Under the pieces are notes generated by a model. The model was not told where the DNA came from, ran no database searches, and saw nothing but the letters and a program-made list of their open reading frames with translations. Made by a program: the position numbers and the translations under genes. From NCBI GenBank assembly GCA_946558695.1, contig CAMNTQ010000012.1, positions 1-64,000 on the forward strand: a DNA stretch of 64,000 nucleotides, read 5' to 3'. Below, in pieces: positions 7,998 through 16,374 of this stretch (its first letter is position 1; each line of letters starts with the position of its first letter). This stretch comes from an uncultured Lachnospiraceae bacterium (GTDB taxonomy: Bacteria; Bacillota; Clostridia; Lachnospirales; Lachnospiraceae).

Positions 7998-8489
7998 CTA
8001 TGCCGGCAGCAGATCCAGTTTCATATATATGGATGTACGCATCGGGCTGTCATTATAACTTTCGATTTCGTAGAAACCATATTTCTTATACATATAGACC
8101 GCGCTCTCCAAAAAAGGCAGCGTATCTAACAGCATGTGCGAGTATCCAATCTCTTTTGCTTCTTCTATGATTTTCTGAATCAGCTGATTCCCTATCCGCT
8201 TCCCCCTAAAACATGGCCTGACATAAAGCCGCTTCATCTCGCAATTTTGCTCATCTATTTTTCTCAGACCGACGCACCCTGCTAATTCTCCATCGTAATA
8301 AGCCAGATACAGTCTCCCGCACGGCTCCCCATATTTTGTTTCCAAATGCTTTATTTCCTCATCATAATGCTGGATATCCAGATACTTCTGAAAGGAGCTG
8401 TCACCGGCAATCAGCATGTCTGTATATTCTGAAAACAAAGCTTCTACTTCCTGTGGATGCGCATAGGCCGGAACTATTTTTAAATTCAT
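7998..8489 (-). CDS. GNAT family N-acetyltransferase
   Basis: A 163-residue single-domain acetyltransferase. The acetyl-CoA binding motif is RPCFRGKRIGNQLIQKIIEE (about 90-110), preceded by the beta-strand CEMKRLYVR and followed by LDTLPFLESAVYMYKKYGF, a typical GNAT end. The start MNLKIVPAY follows a GGGGG ribosome site. Substrate unknown. It lies 15 nt after the YdeI-like gene and is probably cotranscribed. Confidence 0.9.
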   Translation of the reverse strand: MNLKIVPAYAHPQEVEALFSEYTDMLIAGDSSFQKYLDIQHYDEEIKHLETKYGEPCGRLYLAYYDGELAGCVGLRKIDEQNCEMKRLYVRPCFRGKRIGNQLIQKIIEEAKEIGYSHMLLDTLPFLESAVYMYKKYGFYEIESYNDSPMRTSIYMKLDLLPA

Positions 8490-8503
8490 TCTATTTTCAC
8501 CCC

Positions 8504-9064
8504 CTACATAGGTTTTAGATTTTTATTGAGCCTGTCCACTATCCATGCAATCCGTTTTTGCCTGCCGGCATCCGTCTTGGCATCAAGATACGCCCGTGTA
8601 TAAGTTTTCTTTACTGACAAGGACATGGCCTGAAAATTGGTAAATGCAGACTCATAGCCTTTCAGCAGTTTGGATAGACAAGCGATCTGTTCCTCGGTGA
8701 CCGCGATAGAATTTTTAGCGTACCACTGTCCGTTTTGTTTGGCCTCCTCTATCTTCCTTCTGCCAAAATCAGTCATAAGGCCCCGTTCTTCCAAACTTTT
8801 AACCAGTCCCTTATTTTTCTCTGACCACTTGCTCTTCTCCCTGCGCATAGAAAAATATTTCTTATATGATTTATCGTCGATGCGTTGCATCTGTCCGTCG
8901 ATCCATCCAAAACACAGGGCTTCCTCAAGCGCTTCTTGCGCTTTTACCGTCTTCGGTCCGCCGGCTTTCCCGAACAAAAGCCAAATACCTTCGTTTGACA
9001 GGCAATGCTCAGAAAGCCATCTCCTGAATTCTTCTCTGCCGGCAAATTCCATTATATCGCTCAT
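8504..9064 (-). CDS. YdeI/OmpD-associated family protein
   Basis: A 186-residue protein. EEALCFGWIDGQMQRIDDKSY is the hallmark segment of this family; the C-terminal part (WIVDRLNKNLKP) matches the family's usual ending, as does the length. The biochemical role of the family is poorly defined. It is the upstream partner of the GNAT gene at 7998-8489. Confidence 0.88.
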   Translation of the reverse strand: MSDIMEFAGREEFRRWLSEHCLSNEGIWLLFGKAGGPKTVKAQEALEEALCFGWIDGQMQRIDDKSYKKYFSMRREKSKWSEKNKGLVKSLEERGLMTDFGRRKIEEAKQNGQWYAKNSIAVTEEQIACLSKLLKGYESAFTNFQAMSLSVKKTYTRAYLDAKTDAGRQKRIAWIVDRLNKNLKPM

Positions 9065-9112
9065 CCCGCAGCCTCCTATTTCTCCTGATCTGTCTGTGAT
9101 CCGTCTGATCTA

Positions 9113-9259
9113 TTACTGACTCAGCAAAAACTGATAAACTCTTCTGTTGAAATCCTGCGCCTCTTCATAGGCGGCATGTCCAAGCTTCTCATACATATAA
9201 ATTTTACATCCTATCCTTTCCGCTATTTCTCTGGAAGCTTCTCCGGCATCAGAGCGCAT
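9113..9259 (-). pseudogene. C-terminal remnant of an alpha/beta hydrolase
   Basis: From 9259 the minus strand reads MRSDAGEASREIAERIGCKI and on through YEKLGHAAYEEAQDFNRRV to a stop at 9113-9115 (48 residues). The GHAAYEEA…FN.RV stretch is the catalytic-His end of small alpha/beta hydrolases; the nucleophile and core are missing. Its 5' end overlaps the end of the ferredoxin-like gene in another frame, suggesting deletion between a hydrolase gene and its neighbour. Likely nonfunctional. Confidence 0.6.
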
Positions 9260-10067
9260 TTTTAGGACAGTTCTTAACACACTCAAAGCAGAGGATGCAT
9301 TCCGTACCGTTTTTTCTCTTTCTGGAATTGTCTGTCATATCAACATCCATAGGACATACCCTTTTACATTTCCCGCAGGAAATACATCTTTCTTTATCGC
9401 ACTGAACCCGAAGCAGCGAAAAGTAACTCATCGGTTTCAGGAAAATGGTGATGGGACATAGGTACTTGCAAAATGCACGGTTATCTTTCCATGCATATGC
9501 CAGACTAATCCCGACGCCATAATACAATCCATTCCCTATGATAAATGCCCAGAACATGATCTTTTCTATCCCGCCGGCATGCGAAAGAAACAGCGATGCC
9601 ACAAACAAAAGCGATACCCCAAAGGTAATGTAACGCATCCAGCCGATGTTCTTTCTCGGCCTTTCGGGTACTTTGTAAGGAAGAAGATCAAGAATCATCG
9701 CTGTCTGGCAGGCATAGCCGCACCACCCTCTTCCAAATATCAACGGGCCGAAAATCTTTGCGACAGCATAATGGATCGTCGCCGCTTCAAACACACCGGT
9801 AAAAAGATAATACCAAAATCCCTCGATCTGCATATTTTCCCCGCAGATCAGCCCAAGATAGACAAGCATATAACAGCCGACCAGAAGCTGCGCTACACGG
9901 CGGGCATATCTGTATTTTCTGATAAACAGAAATATCCCAAGCGAGACGGCGATTCCGATGTAGCTGAAATTAAACAGGTAAAACAAATTGTCCTTTGTCA
10001 GCCACAGAGTAATTGCAATTGTCTCAAAGATAGCCAGCATAACCGCCGGCAGACAATATTTTTTCAT
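9249..10067 (-). CDS. Membrane 4Fe-4S binding protein (NapH/CcoG-like)
   Basis: A 272-residue protein with about six membrane segments. A GRGWCGYACQ motif sits near residue 115 and CKYLCPI near 200, as in NapH/CcoG/RdxA-type proteins. Two ferredoxin motifs lie at the C-terminus: CISCGKCKRVCP and CILCFECVKNCP, each a CxxCxxCxxxCP site for a [4Fe-4S] cluster. It probably passes electrons between membrane carriers and a cytoplasmic partner, but no partner reductase is adjacent. The sequence ends at the second cluster, so it may have lost a short tail where it abuts the hydrolase remnant. Confidence 0.85.
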   Translation of the reverse strand: MKKYCLPAVMLAIFETIAITLWLTKDNLFYLFNFSYIGIAVSLGIFLFIRKYRYARRVAQLLVGCYMLVYLGLICGENMQIEGFWYYLFTGVFEAATIHYAVAKIFGPLIFGRGWCGYACQTAMILDLLPYKVPERPRKNIGWMRYITFGVSLLFVASLFLSHAGGIEKIMFWAFIIGNGLYYGVGISLAYAWKDNRAFCKYLCPITIFLKPMSYFSLLRVQCDKERCISCGKCKRVCPMDVDMTDNSRKRKNGTECILCFECVKNCPKNAL

Positions 10068-10133
10068 ATTCGTGCACCTCTAAAAACTCTCCATTTTCCA
10101 TGAGAGCCATTCAAACTCTTTCTCCGTCTGCAA

Positions 10134-10652
10134 TCAATTACATGACCGAACCGCCACATATCGATCATGAGGCATATCCACGCCCCGGTAATGTTTCGTC
10201 CAACTGTCTGCGACTGTCATACCATTTCTGACTGCAACTTTCTGGGATGCCGAATTCGTATCTCTGATAATCGAGCAGACTTCTTTTGCATTCAATACTT
10301 CAAATGCATATTGCTTACAAGCCCTCGCTGCTTCCGTCGCATAGCCCTTATGCCAGTACGCGCGCCAAAACAGATAACCGATCTCAAGCACGTCCCGGTC
10401 TTTCCACGGCTGCATTGTAAGCCCGCACTGCCCGATCATCTCATCGGTCTCTTTTAAAATGACCGCCCACAAGCCAAACCCCCATTTCTCATAGCGGTCC
10501 ATCTGTCTGTCAAGCCACTCCTTTACTTCTTCATCACTGAAAGCCCCTTCGTAAGCATACATCGCATCTTCATCCTTTAGTATCTTACATAAGGAATGAA
10601 AGTCATTCCGGTCCATCCGGCGCAGATACAGCCTTTCTGTCTCAATTACCAT
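10134..10652 (-). CDS. GNAT family N-acetyltransferase (RimJ/RimL type)
   Basis: A 172-residue acetyltransferase opening MVIETERLYLRRMDRNDF, the RimJ/RimL-like start. The CoA-binding region is LFWRAYWHKGYATEAARACK, with the conserved NxxSxxVAxRNGM (NSASQKVAVRNGM) near residue 135. The substrate could be a ribosomal protein N-terminus, an antibiotic or a metabolite. Its start overlaps the end of the broken reductase gene by 11 nt. Confidence 0.9.
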   Translation of the reverse strand: MVIETERLYLRRMDRNDFHSLCKILKDEDAMYAYEGAFSDEEVKEWLDRQMDRYEKWGFGLWAVILKETDEMIGQCGLTMQPWKDRDVLEIGYLFWRAYWHKGYATEAARACKQYAFEVLNAKEVCSIIRDTNSASQKVAVRNGMTVADSWTKHYRGVDMPHDRYVAVRSCN

Positions 10653-11385
10653 CCTTAATCAGCTCCTTTGTGACTTCTCCGTTTTTAGACATCGTATCCG
10701 AACCAGCCCGTTTTAAATATTTACGGGTATATGTACAGACTGCAAAACATTTTCCGCACAGATCCGTCTGGATGCCCGTCTCCCTGTACATGATCTCCAC
10801 CTGCTTTTCATAACATTTCCTGACGTCTACGATCTCTTCTCTTCTCATGCCGGCTTCCCACAAAGTACCGTTCAGCGCCTGCGCCGGACATTCTTACACA
10901 CACACGCTGCACTTCCCGCACTGAGATTCCGTGACCGGCTCATCACATGTTAAGGGCGCATCCGTCAGCAGAGAGGAAATACGTATGGCGGAACCGAAGG
11001 CAGGAGTCACCAGCAGGCAATTCTTCCCGATCCATCCAAGCCCCGCCCTCGCAGCTACCGTTTTATGAGGAAGCTTTGATATATTATCCTCATCCACTTT
11101 CACGCGGTCCGTCGTCTGGGCATAGGCTTCAAATCCCTTACTCCGCAAAAAATCTTCTCCTGCCATGACTATTTTGTTCAATTTTTCATTCAGGACATGG
11201 TACAGCTCATCGTATTCCTTTGTCGGGGCTGTCTGCAAATCAATGACAATATCAGAAGGTATCGGAACAGCCACAGCGATTCCCGTTTTAAAATCACAGT
11301 CCTGAAACGGACTCATATCCCCGATTCCAACTAACGAAGCCCCCTGACTATATAATTCTTTTTTCAATTCTTCCGTTAATTCCAT
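10642..11385 (-). pseudogene. Epoxyqueuosine-reductase-like 4Fe-4S protein with an in-frame stop
   Basis: The frame from 11385 reads MELTEELKKELYSQGASLVG and, after KLPHKTVAARAGLGWIGKN, enters a ferredoxin motif CGKCSVCV. TAA at 10894-10896 then interrupts it, and the same frame resumes with ECPAQALNGTLW and a second motif, CGKCFAVC. The stop falls at a variable position of the CxxCxxCxxxCP cluster site. With it the product would be a 163-residue fragment lacking the second half of both clusters. The whole (about 247 codons) matches QueG-like/4Fe-4S double-cluster proteins in order, without the vitamin B12-binding N-terminal features. Recent inactivation is likely, since no frameshift is seen. 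Confidence 0.75.
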
Positions 11386-11560
11386 GATCGTCTCCCTCGC
11401 CGTGCGTCCGCTGTGAATGTGCTGTTTCCGCGTGTTCTTTTCTACATCTTATCTCTGCTTTCCAGCATATCCGCATTATACCAAGTCCTAACAAAATAAA
11501 CAACCATTTAATCTCTTCTTTCTTTCCCCTCGGCCCAGTGACTAGACGACAGAAAATCTT

Positions 11561-11665
11561 ATGAAAGCGCATAATTCAAGACCATGCAATCCGGATTTGG
11601 CAAACACCTTTTCCAGAGCAGGACATATCGAAGTCTGGGGCGCGGCAGCCAGAAAACTTCTGTAA
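11561..11665 (+). pseudogene. Remnant of an AlbA/RecG-like DNA-binding regulator (AAA_4 family)
   Basis: The plus strand reads MKAHNSRPCNPDLANTFSRA and then GHIEVWGAAARKLL before TAA. The pattern SRPxNPxLAxxFxRAGxIExWGxG is characteristic of the C-terminal region of 'divergent AAA-4/HATPase' regulators. Only this 34-residue piece survives, in the 287-bp interval between the broken reductase gene and the hypothetical gene at 11673. The rest of the interval (11386-11560) shows nothing I can assign. Confidence 0.55.
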
Positions 11666-11672
11666 AGTCATT

Positions 11673-12062
11673 TTACTCCTCTTCATGAAAAACATCAAAT
11701 ATATTTACCAGGAACTCTTTTGCCTCGCTGTCCGGCGCCGAATCACAGAAATCTTCAAACCATTGAGCGTGGTTTTGAATCTCTCCCCTGTCTTCTCTGA
11801 ATTCCATATCATCACAGTCCTCTTTAAAAAGTCCCTCCAATGCTTCTAACTGCCCCTTAAATTGGGGTGAAAACCGATTCCAGATTTCAAGATTCATCTG
11901 ATCGAGTCCCAAAACGTCCGCAATGTAAACCAGTCTGTCAAAATCCTGAAATGTCATCCTTTTCTTTCCCGCCAGCATAGCCCTGTCTTTCTGGCCGCAC
12001 AAATATAAAAATGCGAATCTCTCCACGTCCTTCTGATGCATAGTTCCCTTCCTTTTTACCAA
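11673..12062 (-). CDS. Hypothetical protein, 129 aa
   Basis: A short acidic protein rich in Asp and Glu (final residues NIFDVFHEEE) with mostly helical composition and no membrane segment. The stretch MTFQDFDRLVYIADVLGLDQ could be a helix pair but I do not recognise a family. It is divergent from the XRE-type regulator at 12234, a spacing that suggests a shared regulatory region at 12063-12233, although I cannot define a convincing promoter there. The start could be the second Met (MHQKDVERF), which has an upstream AAGGAAGGG-like site. Confidence 0.55.
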   Translation of the reverse strand: MVKRKGTMHQKDVERFAFLYLCGQKDRAMLAGKKRMTFQDFDRLVYIADVLGLDQMNLEIWNRFSPQFKGQLEALEGLFKEDCDDMEFREDRGEIQNHAQWFEDFCDSAPDSEAKEFLVNIFDVFHEEE

Positions 12063-12233
12063 TCACTTTTTATTATGTTTATATTATTCCGTTCATGCGC
12101 ATAATACATACAACATTTTCATCCGCACGTCTCACTTTTACAACCGATTCTACATGTTTTTGCCAGTAAAATCAATAAATATGGCGCAAAAAGTGCGACA
12201 AGCAGCATTCTTGTATACGGAGGATAATAAATT

Positions 12234-12500
12234 ATGCCAAAACCAAGGACACAGACTGGCCAGAAAAACCTTATCAGCCGGCAGTTGATCGAACTTCGCA
12301 GACGGAATGATTATTCCCAGCGGCATTTGGCCTACCTGCTGCAGCTTGCAGGATATGATATGGATAAAAATGTAATTACGAGAATTGAAACGAACAAACG
12401 ATACGTTACCGACTTGGAGTTGAAAGCACTGTCAGAAATTTTTCATGTATCTTATGATTATCTGATAGACGGAAAAGCAAATCCTGAAGACGGCTATTGA
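12234..12500 (+). CDS. XRE-family helix-turn-helix regulator
   Basis: An 88-residue protein consisting almost entirely of a Cro/C1-type helix-turn-helix (ISRQLIELRRRNDYSQRHLA… to …LKALSEIFHVSYDYLIDG). A GGAGG site lies 10 nt before the ATG. The short length is typical of autonomous Cro-like repressors. It lies between the divergent hypothetical gene and the convergent system 2 exporter, so its target may be itself or the 11673-12062 gene. It could be a leftover from a mobile element, given the degraded genes to its left (inference). Confidence 0.85.
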   Translation: MPKPRTQTGQKNLISRQLIELRRRNDYSQRHLAYLLQLAGYDMDKNVITRIETNKRYVTDLELKALSEIFHVSYDYLIDGKANPEDGY

Positions 12501-12527
12501 AAAAAGGACTTGCCGCTTGACAAGCCC
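12500..12527 (-). terminator. Terminator of the system 2 exporter operon
   Basis: On the minus strand GGGCTTG (12527-12521) pairs with CAAGTCC (12512-12506) across an 8-nt loop, followed by TTTTTT (12505-12500). It begins 15 nt after the permease stop codon. The U-run overlaps the end of the convergent XRE gene. Confidence 0.7.
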
Positions 12528-12541
12528 CTGATTAATGTGAT

Positions 12542-14650
12542 TCATTTCTTAAATTCGGCTCCCACGATCTGCATCGTCCTTCTGTAACTCACCCGATACA
12601 CTGCGAACATCACTCCTGCTATCATTATCATCAGGAATACCTCCAAAGAAAGCATTTTCATCTCAAAAGCCTGAAGCCTCATATCATTAAAATACGTCAA
12701 AAATAAGGAGAATACAGCGACTACCATGCACCCTGCCGCCACAGGATAGGCAAAGATTCTGCGGAGCTGCACCCGAAGCGCCCTTTCCCGGTAGGAATTA
12801 TCTGCTCCCAGTCTCTTTAAGTCTTCAAAAAGCTGACGGTTATCCATAGCGATGGTAATGCTTCTTATATAACTCATGATCCCCGACGCCGTAAGAGATA
12901 TGACAGAGATATAGATGCTAAGGAGTACAAACACCGCAGTAAGCTCCATAGCCTTCGCCTGCAGCAGAGTCTTAGAAAACGGCGCATATTTCCACTCGTC
13001 CAAAAGCTGCGGATTATCTGCTGACAGATCAATCCCCCCGGCATAGCCGTATGCTTCGCCTGCCGCCAAAGCCAGCTCCTCTTCATGGGCGTCATACAGT
13101 TCGTACTGATTAGAAAGAACCGTCGCCCGCGAGATATATTCCTCGTTCAACGCGTTTGCAAAATCATATATATTCGCTTCATCCGCCGCATTAAAGAGGA
13201 TGTGATTTTCCCGCCATGCATCGTCAAGGCCGCTTCCAACTCTTTTGTAATCCGCATCAGACAGAACAAAGGTAAAAGGATCGCTGTGGTTCACAGCCAG
13301 ATTATCAAACTCTGCCGTCCCCTTAAATTCCAAAGCCATGCCCTCCTGCGTAACCGGACTGATCATTTCATTCAGACAGTTAACATTTACCCAGACTGAC
13401 TCCTGAAAGTCTGCAGCCGTAACCGTCTGGTACTCCCCCTCTTTCAGAGAAACAGTCTTTCCGGATATCCTCTCAAGATCAGACGCCGATATAAAAGAAG
13501 CCAGCTTTTCACGCTCCACATCAAAATACTTCTTTTTTTCATTCATATCCCTTTCCGTATAACGGATGATCAGCTCCAGTGACTGAAACTCCTCATAACC
13601 GATAAGATCTACATCATATTTTTTTGCAAGAGCCTCGATCTCCCCACGGCCGATCTGATTCTCTCCGGCCGGAAAATGCAGGGAATAATCATAGGGCGCA
13701 TCCGCTCCTCTCTCTGTGGCGCCAAAATAATACTGCATTCCCCAAAAGGCCGATGTTACCATCACAAACACAAGCAGCGCGATCACGCACATATTTCTGG
13801 TTGTCTGCCTTGCGGTAAAACGCATCAAATTCGTGGAAATGATATTGTTATAGTATTTTTCCGGATGCTTTCCCCTTTTTGAATGCCCGATCACACTTAA
13901 GACGACCATATAAAGCCCGAAAAGCACGAAAAGATAGGTTACGTTCCAGACTGCAGGCATCCCCTGCCTGAACAGCCGCACGGTCAGCTGCGGAACCGCC
14001 ATGGCAAGGAATAATCCTACAATGATGAGAGCGGCTCCTGCTTTTCCATACCAGAACTTTATCTCCCGGACCATCTCTGTCTTTCTATTGGCATTTAAGA
14101 TATCCATAATATTTGCCCGGCGGATAAACCGGACTCCTAAGACCAATATGCACACAGACAGCGCGGCTGCAAAGAGAAATCCCGCGATCATTCCCCCGAT
14201 TCCAAGGCGGTATCGGATTCTGGCCGTACTGACTACCATCATCTGAAACAATTTCCAGATCAGATAAGATACCGGTATCCCAAGCGCCAGTCCGGAAATG
14301 ACATATTTTCCTACTACTGCGGCAAGCTCTCCTGCCAACTGACGTCCCAGCTCTCCTTTCTCCTGCCCAAGAGCCAGCATCACGCCAAACTCCCTGCTCT
14401 TTTTCCGGAAGAACAAGCTGCTGCCATACAGGGTAAAGATCATGCACCCTGCGGATACCACTCCAAGCATCAGCCACATCAGCTTCCTCGTATCCCCGCC
14501 CGCCGGCAGAAACTCCTGAACGGACGGCGAAAAGAACATCATGGTAAAAGATGACACCAAAAGGGCGGATAAAAAGATACAGATTCCAAGCAGGCGGTAC
14601 TGCTCCTGATTTTTCTTTCTGAGCTTTGCCGTAATGCTACTCATCGTCAT
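12542..14650 (-). CDS. FtsX-like ABC transporter permease, BceB-like (system 2)
   Basis: About 702 residues. A four-segment membrane block (about 20-230), further membrane segments to about 310, a large outer domain (about 315-560) and C-terminal segments match the BceB-type permease layout more closely than systems 1 and 3 do. FtsX sequence is visible in FFRKKSREFGVMLALGQEKG. Start chosen at ATG 14650, which has GGAGG eight nt upstream; a GTG nine nt earlier lies against that site. The start overlaps the ATPase gene by 14 nt. Probable role: peptide antibiotic sensing and detoxification, with the divergent two-component system. Confidence 0.9.
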   Translation of the reverse strand: MTMSSITAKLRKKNQEQYRLLGICIFLSALLVSSFTMMFFSPSVQEFLPAGGDTRKLMWLMLGVVSAGCMIFTLYGSSLFFRKKSREFGVMLALGQEKGELGRQLAGELAAVVGKYVISGLALGIPVSYLIWKLFQMMVVSTARIRYRLGIGGMIAGFLFAAALSVCILVLGVRFIRRANIMDILNANRKTEMVREIKFWYGKAGAALIIVGLFLAMAVPQLTVRLFRQGMPAVWNVTYLFVLFGLYMVVLSVIGHSKRGKHPEKYYNNIISTNLMRFTARQTTRNMCVIALLVFVMVTSAFWGMQYYFGATERGADAPYDYSLHFPAGENQIGRGEIEALAKKYDVDLIGYEEFQSLELIIRYTERDMNEKKKYFDVEREKLASFISASDLERISGKTVSLKEGEYQTVTAADFQESVWVNVNCLNEMISPVTQEGMALEFKGTAEFDNLAVNHSDPFTFVLSDADYKRVGSGLDDAWRENHILFNAADEANIYDFANALNEEYISRATVLSNQYELYDAHEEELALAAGEAYGYAGGIDLSADNPQLLDEWKYAPFSKTLLQAKAMELTAVFVLLSIYISVISLTASGIMSYIRSITIAMDNRQLFEDLKRLGADNSYRERALRVQLRRIFAYPVAAGCMVVAVFSLFLTYFNDMRLQAFEMKMLSLEVFLMIMIAGVMFAVYRVSYRRTMQIVGAEFKK

Positions 14651-15392
14651 CGCCGTCACCTCCTAATGTCCGGATCGTGTCAAGAAGTACATCCATAAAC
14701 TGCCGTCTTGTGCCTTTTCTTCTCAGTTCCCCATATACCTGCCCGTCCTTTAACACGATCACCCTGTCGCAAAAGGAAGCCGCAAAGCTGTCGTGGGTTA
14801 CCATGAATATGGTTGCGCCCATTTCCTTTTTTGCCTGCAAAAATGCATCGATGACCGCCTTGCAGGACTTACTGTCAAGGTTTCCCGTAGGCTCATCCGC
14901 TAAGATCACATAAGGGTTGTTCATCAGCGCCCTCGCCACAGCGGTACGCTGCTTCTCCCCGCCGGAGACTTCCGCCGGATATTTTTCCATGATCTTTTCA
15001 ATCCCGAAAAGTCTGCAGATATTTTTCGCCTTTTCCTCCATCTGAACCACCGGGCGGCGGGCAATGATCTGGGGAAGACAGATATTTTCAAAGATACTCA
15101 AGCCGTCCAGCAGCATAAAATCCTGAAAAACAAAGCCCATCTGCCGGTTTCTGACTTTTGAAAGCTGTTTCTCTTTCAAATGTGAAATATCTCTGTCTGC
15201 CAGAAGAATCCTGCCCTCTTCATGAGGAATAAAGCAGGAAATGCAGTTTAAAAGCGTCGTCTTTCCTGAACCGGAAGGCCCCATGACAGCCACAAATTCC
15301 CCTTTCCCAACTTCCAGCGAAACATCCTTTAATACCGGATATATCTGATCTCCTGATGAATAACTTTTTGATAAGTGCTTTACTTTCAGCAT
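14637..15392 (-). CDS. ABC exporter ATP-binding subunit, BceA-like (system 2)
   Basis: A 251-residue ATPase with Walker A GPSGSGKTT (about 39-47), Q-loop FVFQDFMLLDGLSIFENICL, signature VSGGEKQRTAVARAL, Walker [16 protein letters not shown] and switch His in MVTHD. BceA-type ATPases share the VSGGEKQR form. First gene of a two-gene operon with the permease. It is transcribed away from the LytTR regulator and preceded by a TATAAT box and a LytTR-type repeat pair (15492-15521), so it is the likely target of that regulator. Confidence 0.94.
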   Translation of the reverse strand: MLKVKHLSKSYSSGDQIYPVLKDVSLEVGKGEFVAVMGPSGSGKTTLLNCISCFIPHEEGRILLADRDISHLKEKQLSKVRNRQMGFVFQDFMLLDGLSIFENICLPQIIARRPVVQMEEKAKNICRLFGIEKIMEKYPAEVSGGEKQRTAVARALMNNPYVILADEPTGNLDSKSCKAVIDAFLQAKKEMGATIFMVTHDSFAASFCDRVIVLKDGQVYGELRRKGTRRQFMDVLLDTIRTLGGDGDDDE

Positions 15393-15451
15393 AAAAGCAT
15401 ACCTCCCTTTTCTCCCTTTTGTGTTCCTTTGTACACGGAGGGTATGGTTAG

Positions 15452-15480
15452 ATTATAAAACACTTTTTCACAGATCACAG
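15452..15480 (-). promoter_or_regulatory. System 2 exporter promoter (TATAAT, poor -35)
   Basis: On the minus strand a perfect TATAAT lies at 15457-15452 with no recognisable -35 box (about ACTGTG at 15481-15476). A weak -35 next to an activator site is typical of a regulated promoter. Confidence 0.5.
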
Positions 15481-15491
15481 TTCGGCAAATG

Positions 15492-15521
15492 TCACGTTTG
15501 GCTTTGATTTTGTAACGTTTG
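15492..15521. promoter_or_regulatory. LytTR-type direct repeat pair
   Basis: TCACGTTTG (15492-15500) and TAACGTTTG (15513-15521) are direct repeats separated by 12 bp, the geometry of AgrA/LytTR binding sites (two 9-bp repeats, 12-13 bp apart). It sits between the divergent exporter and LytTR-regulator genes, just upstream of the exporter's -35 region. Confidence 0.6.
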
Positions 15522-15542
15522 CACCAAAAAAGACAACCCTCA

Positions 15543-15571
15543 TTTACAAATGAATGATTCTTTTGTAAAAT
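15543..15571 (+). promoter_or_regulatory. Sigma-A-like promoter of the LytTR/GHKL pair
   Basis: TTTACA (15543-15548), 17-bp spacer, TAAAAT (15566-15571). It lies about 50 bp before the regulator start codon at 15623. Confidence 0.5.
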
Positions 15572-15622
15572 AACCTTGGCTTTGAAGCCGTTTCATTATT
15601 TATTTGAAAAGGGGAATTCTAT

Positions 15623-16327
15623 ATGATATCGATCGGCATCTGCGATGATGAACCGTCCATGCGAAAGAGCCTTCGCGCTCCTTTGGAGCAAACGCTGCAG
15701 CTATTGGGCATGGACTATCAGATCTTTGAATACAACTCCGGCGAGAACTTTTTAAGAAGCGAGATGGCACAGTGGCTTGATATTCTGTTTCTGGATATAG
15801 AGATGAAAGGCCGAAACGGCATGGACACTGCGAAAGCCTTGAGACGGCAGAATACTCATACCGTCCTCATCTTTGTGACGGCGCATCCTGATTTTGTATT
15901 TCAGGGTTATGAGGTCCATGCCTTTCATTACATCTTAAAACCATATGAAGAGCAGAAAATCAAAAATGTTCTGAAACAGGCTTTGGCGGAGCTTGGGAAA
16001 AATACGGAACAGTTCTTTACTTTAGAGCAAAAATCCGGGACATATAAAGTCCCCTTGAAAGAGATCACTGCCTTTTCCAGTGATAAGAGAAAAGTTGTAC
16101 TCTCTCTGGAAAATGGTACTAAACTGGATTTTTACGGGAAGCTCGATACCGTGGCGAAAGACCTTCCAGATTATTTTGTCCGGTGCCATAACCGGCATCT
16201 GGTGAACTTGAATTTCGTCACCGCGCTGGAAAAAGACATCTGCATCTGCAAAAACCTCGCCTTTCCTGTAAGCCGCGCATACCGCCAGTCATTAGAGATT
16301 GCCTTTGCGCGCCTGCTGCTGCGGTAG
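15623..16327 (+). CDS. LytTR-family response regulator (system 2)
   Basis: A 234-residue regulator. The receiver domain has CDDE near the N-terminus, phosphoacceptor Asp58 in LFLDIEMKG, and the conserved Lys in YILKPY. The C-terminal LytTR domain (about 130-230) includes FVRCHNRHLVNLNFV, the family's characteristic strand-turn segment. AAGGGG precedes the ATG. LytTR regulators bind paired 9-bp direct repeats, and such a pair lies 100 bp upstream. Neighbours show a GHKL kinase, but no AgrB/AgrD-like peptide genes, so a self-made signal peptide is not evident. Confidence 0.93.
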   Translation: MISIGICDDEPSMRKSLRAPLEQTLQLLGMDYQIFEYNSGENFLRSEMAQWLDILFLDIEMKGRNGMDTAKALRRQNTHTVLIFVTAHPDFVFQGYEVHAFHYILKPYEEQKIKNVLKQALAELGKNTEQFFTLEQKSGTYKVPLKEITAFSSDKRKVVLSLENGTKLDFYGKLDTVAKDLPDYFVRCHNRHLVNLNFVTALEKDICICKNLAFPVSRAYRQSLEIAFARLLLR

Positions 16328-16374
16328 AATTTTTCAGAAGCAGCCGTGCAATTTTGTTACCAAGGAGAATTCTT

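Noticed and set aside
10642-11385. Recoding of the internal stop (selenocysteine or pyrrolysine)
   Set aside because: The codon is TAA, not TGA or TAG, and no recoding structure is seen; a nonsense mutation is simpler.
11348-11572. 74-codon minus-strand frame upstream of the broken reductase gene
   Set aside because: Overlaps the reductase start, lacks family features and crosses the regulator remnant on the other strand.
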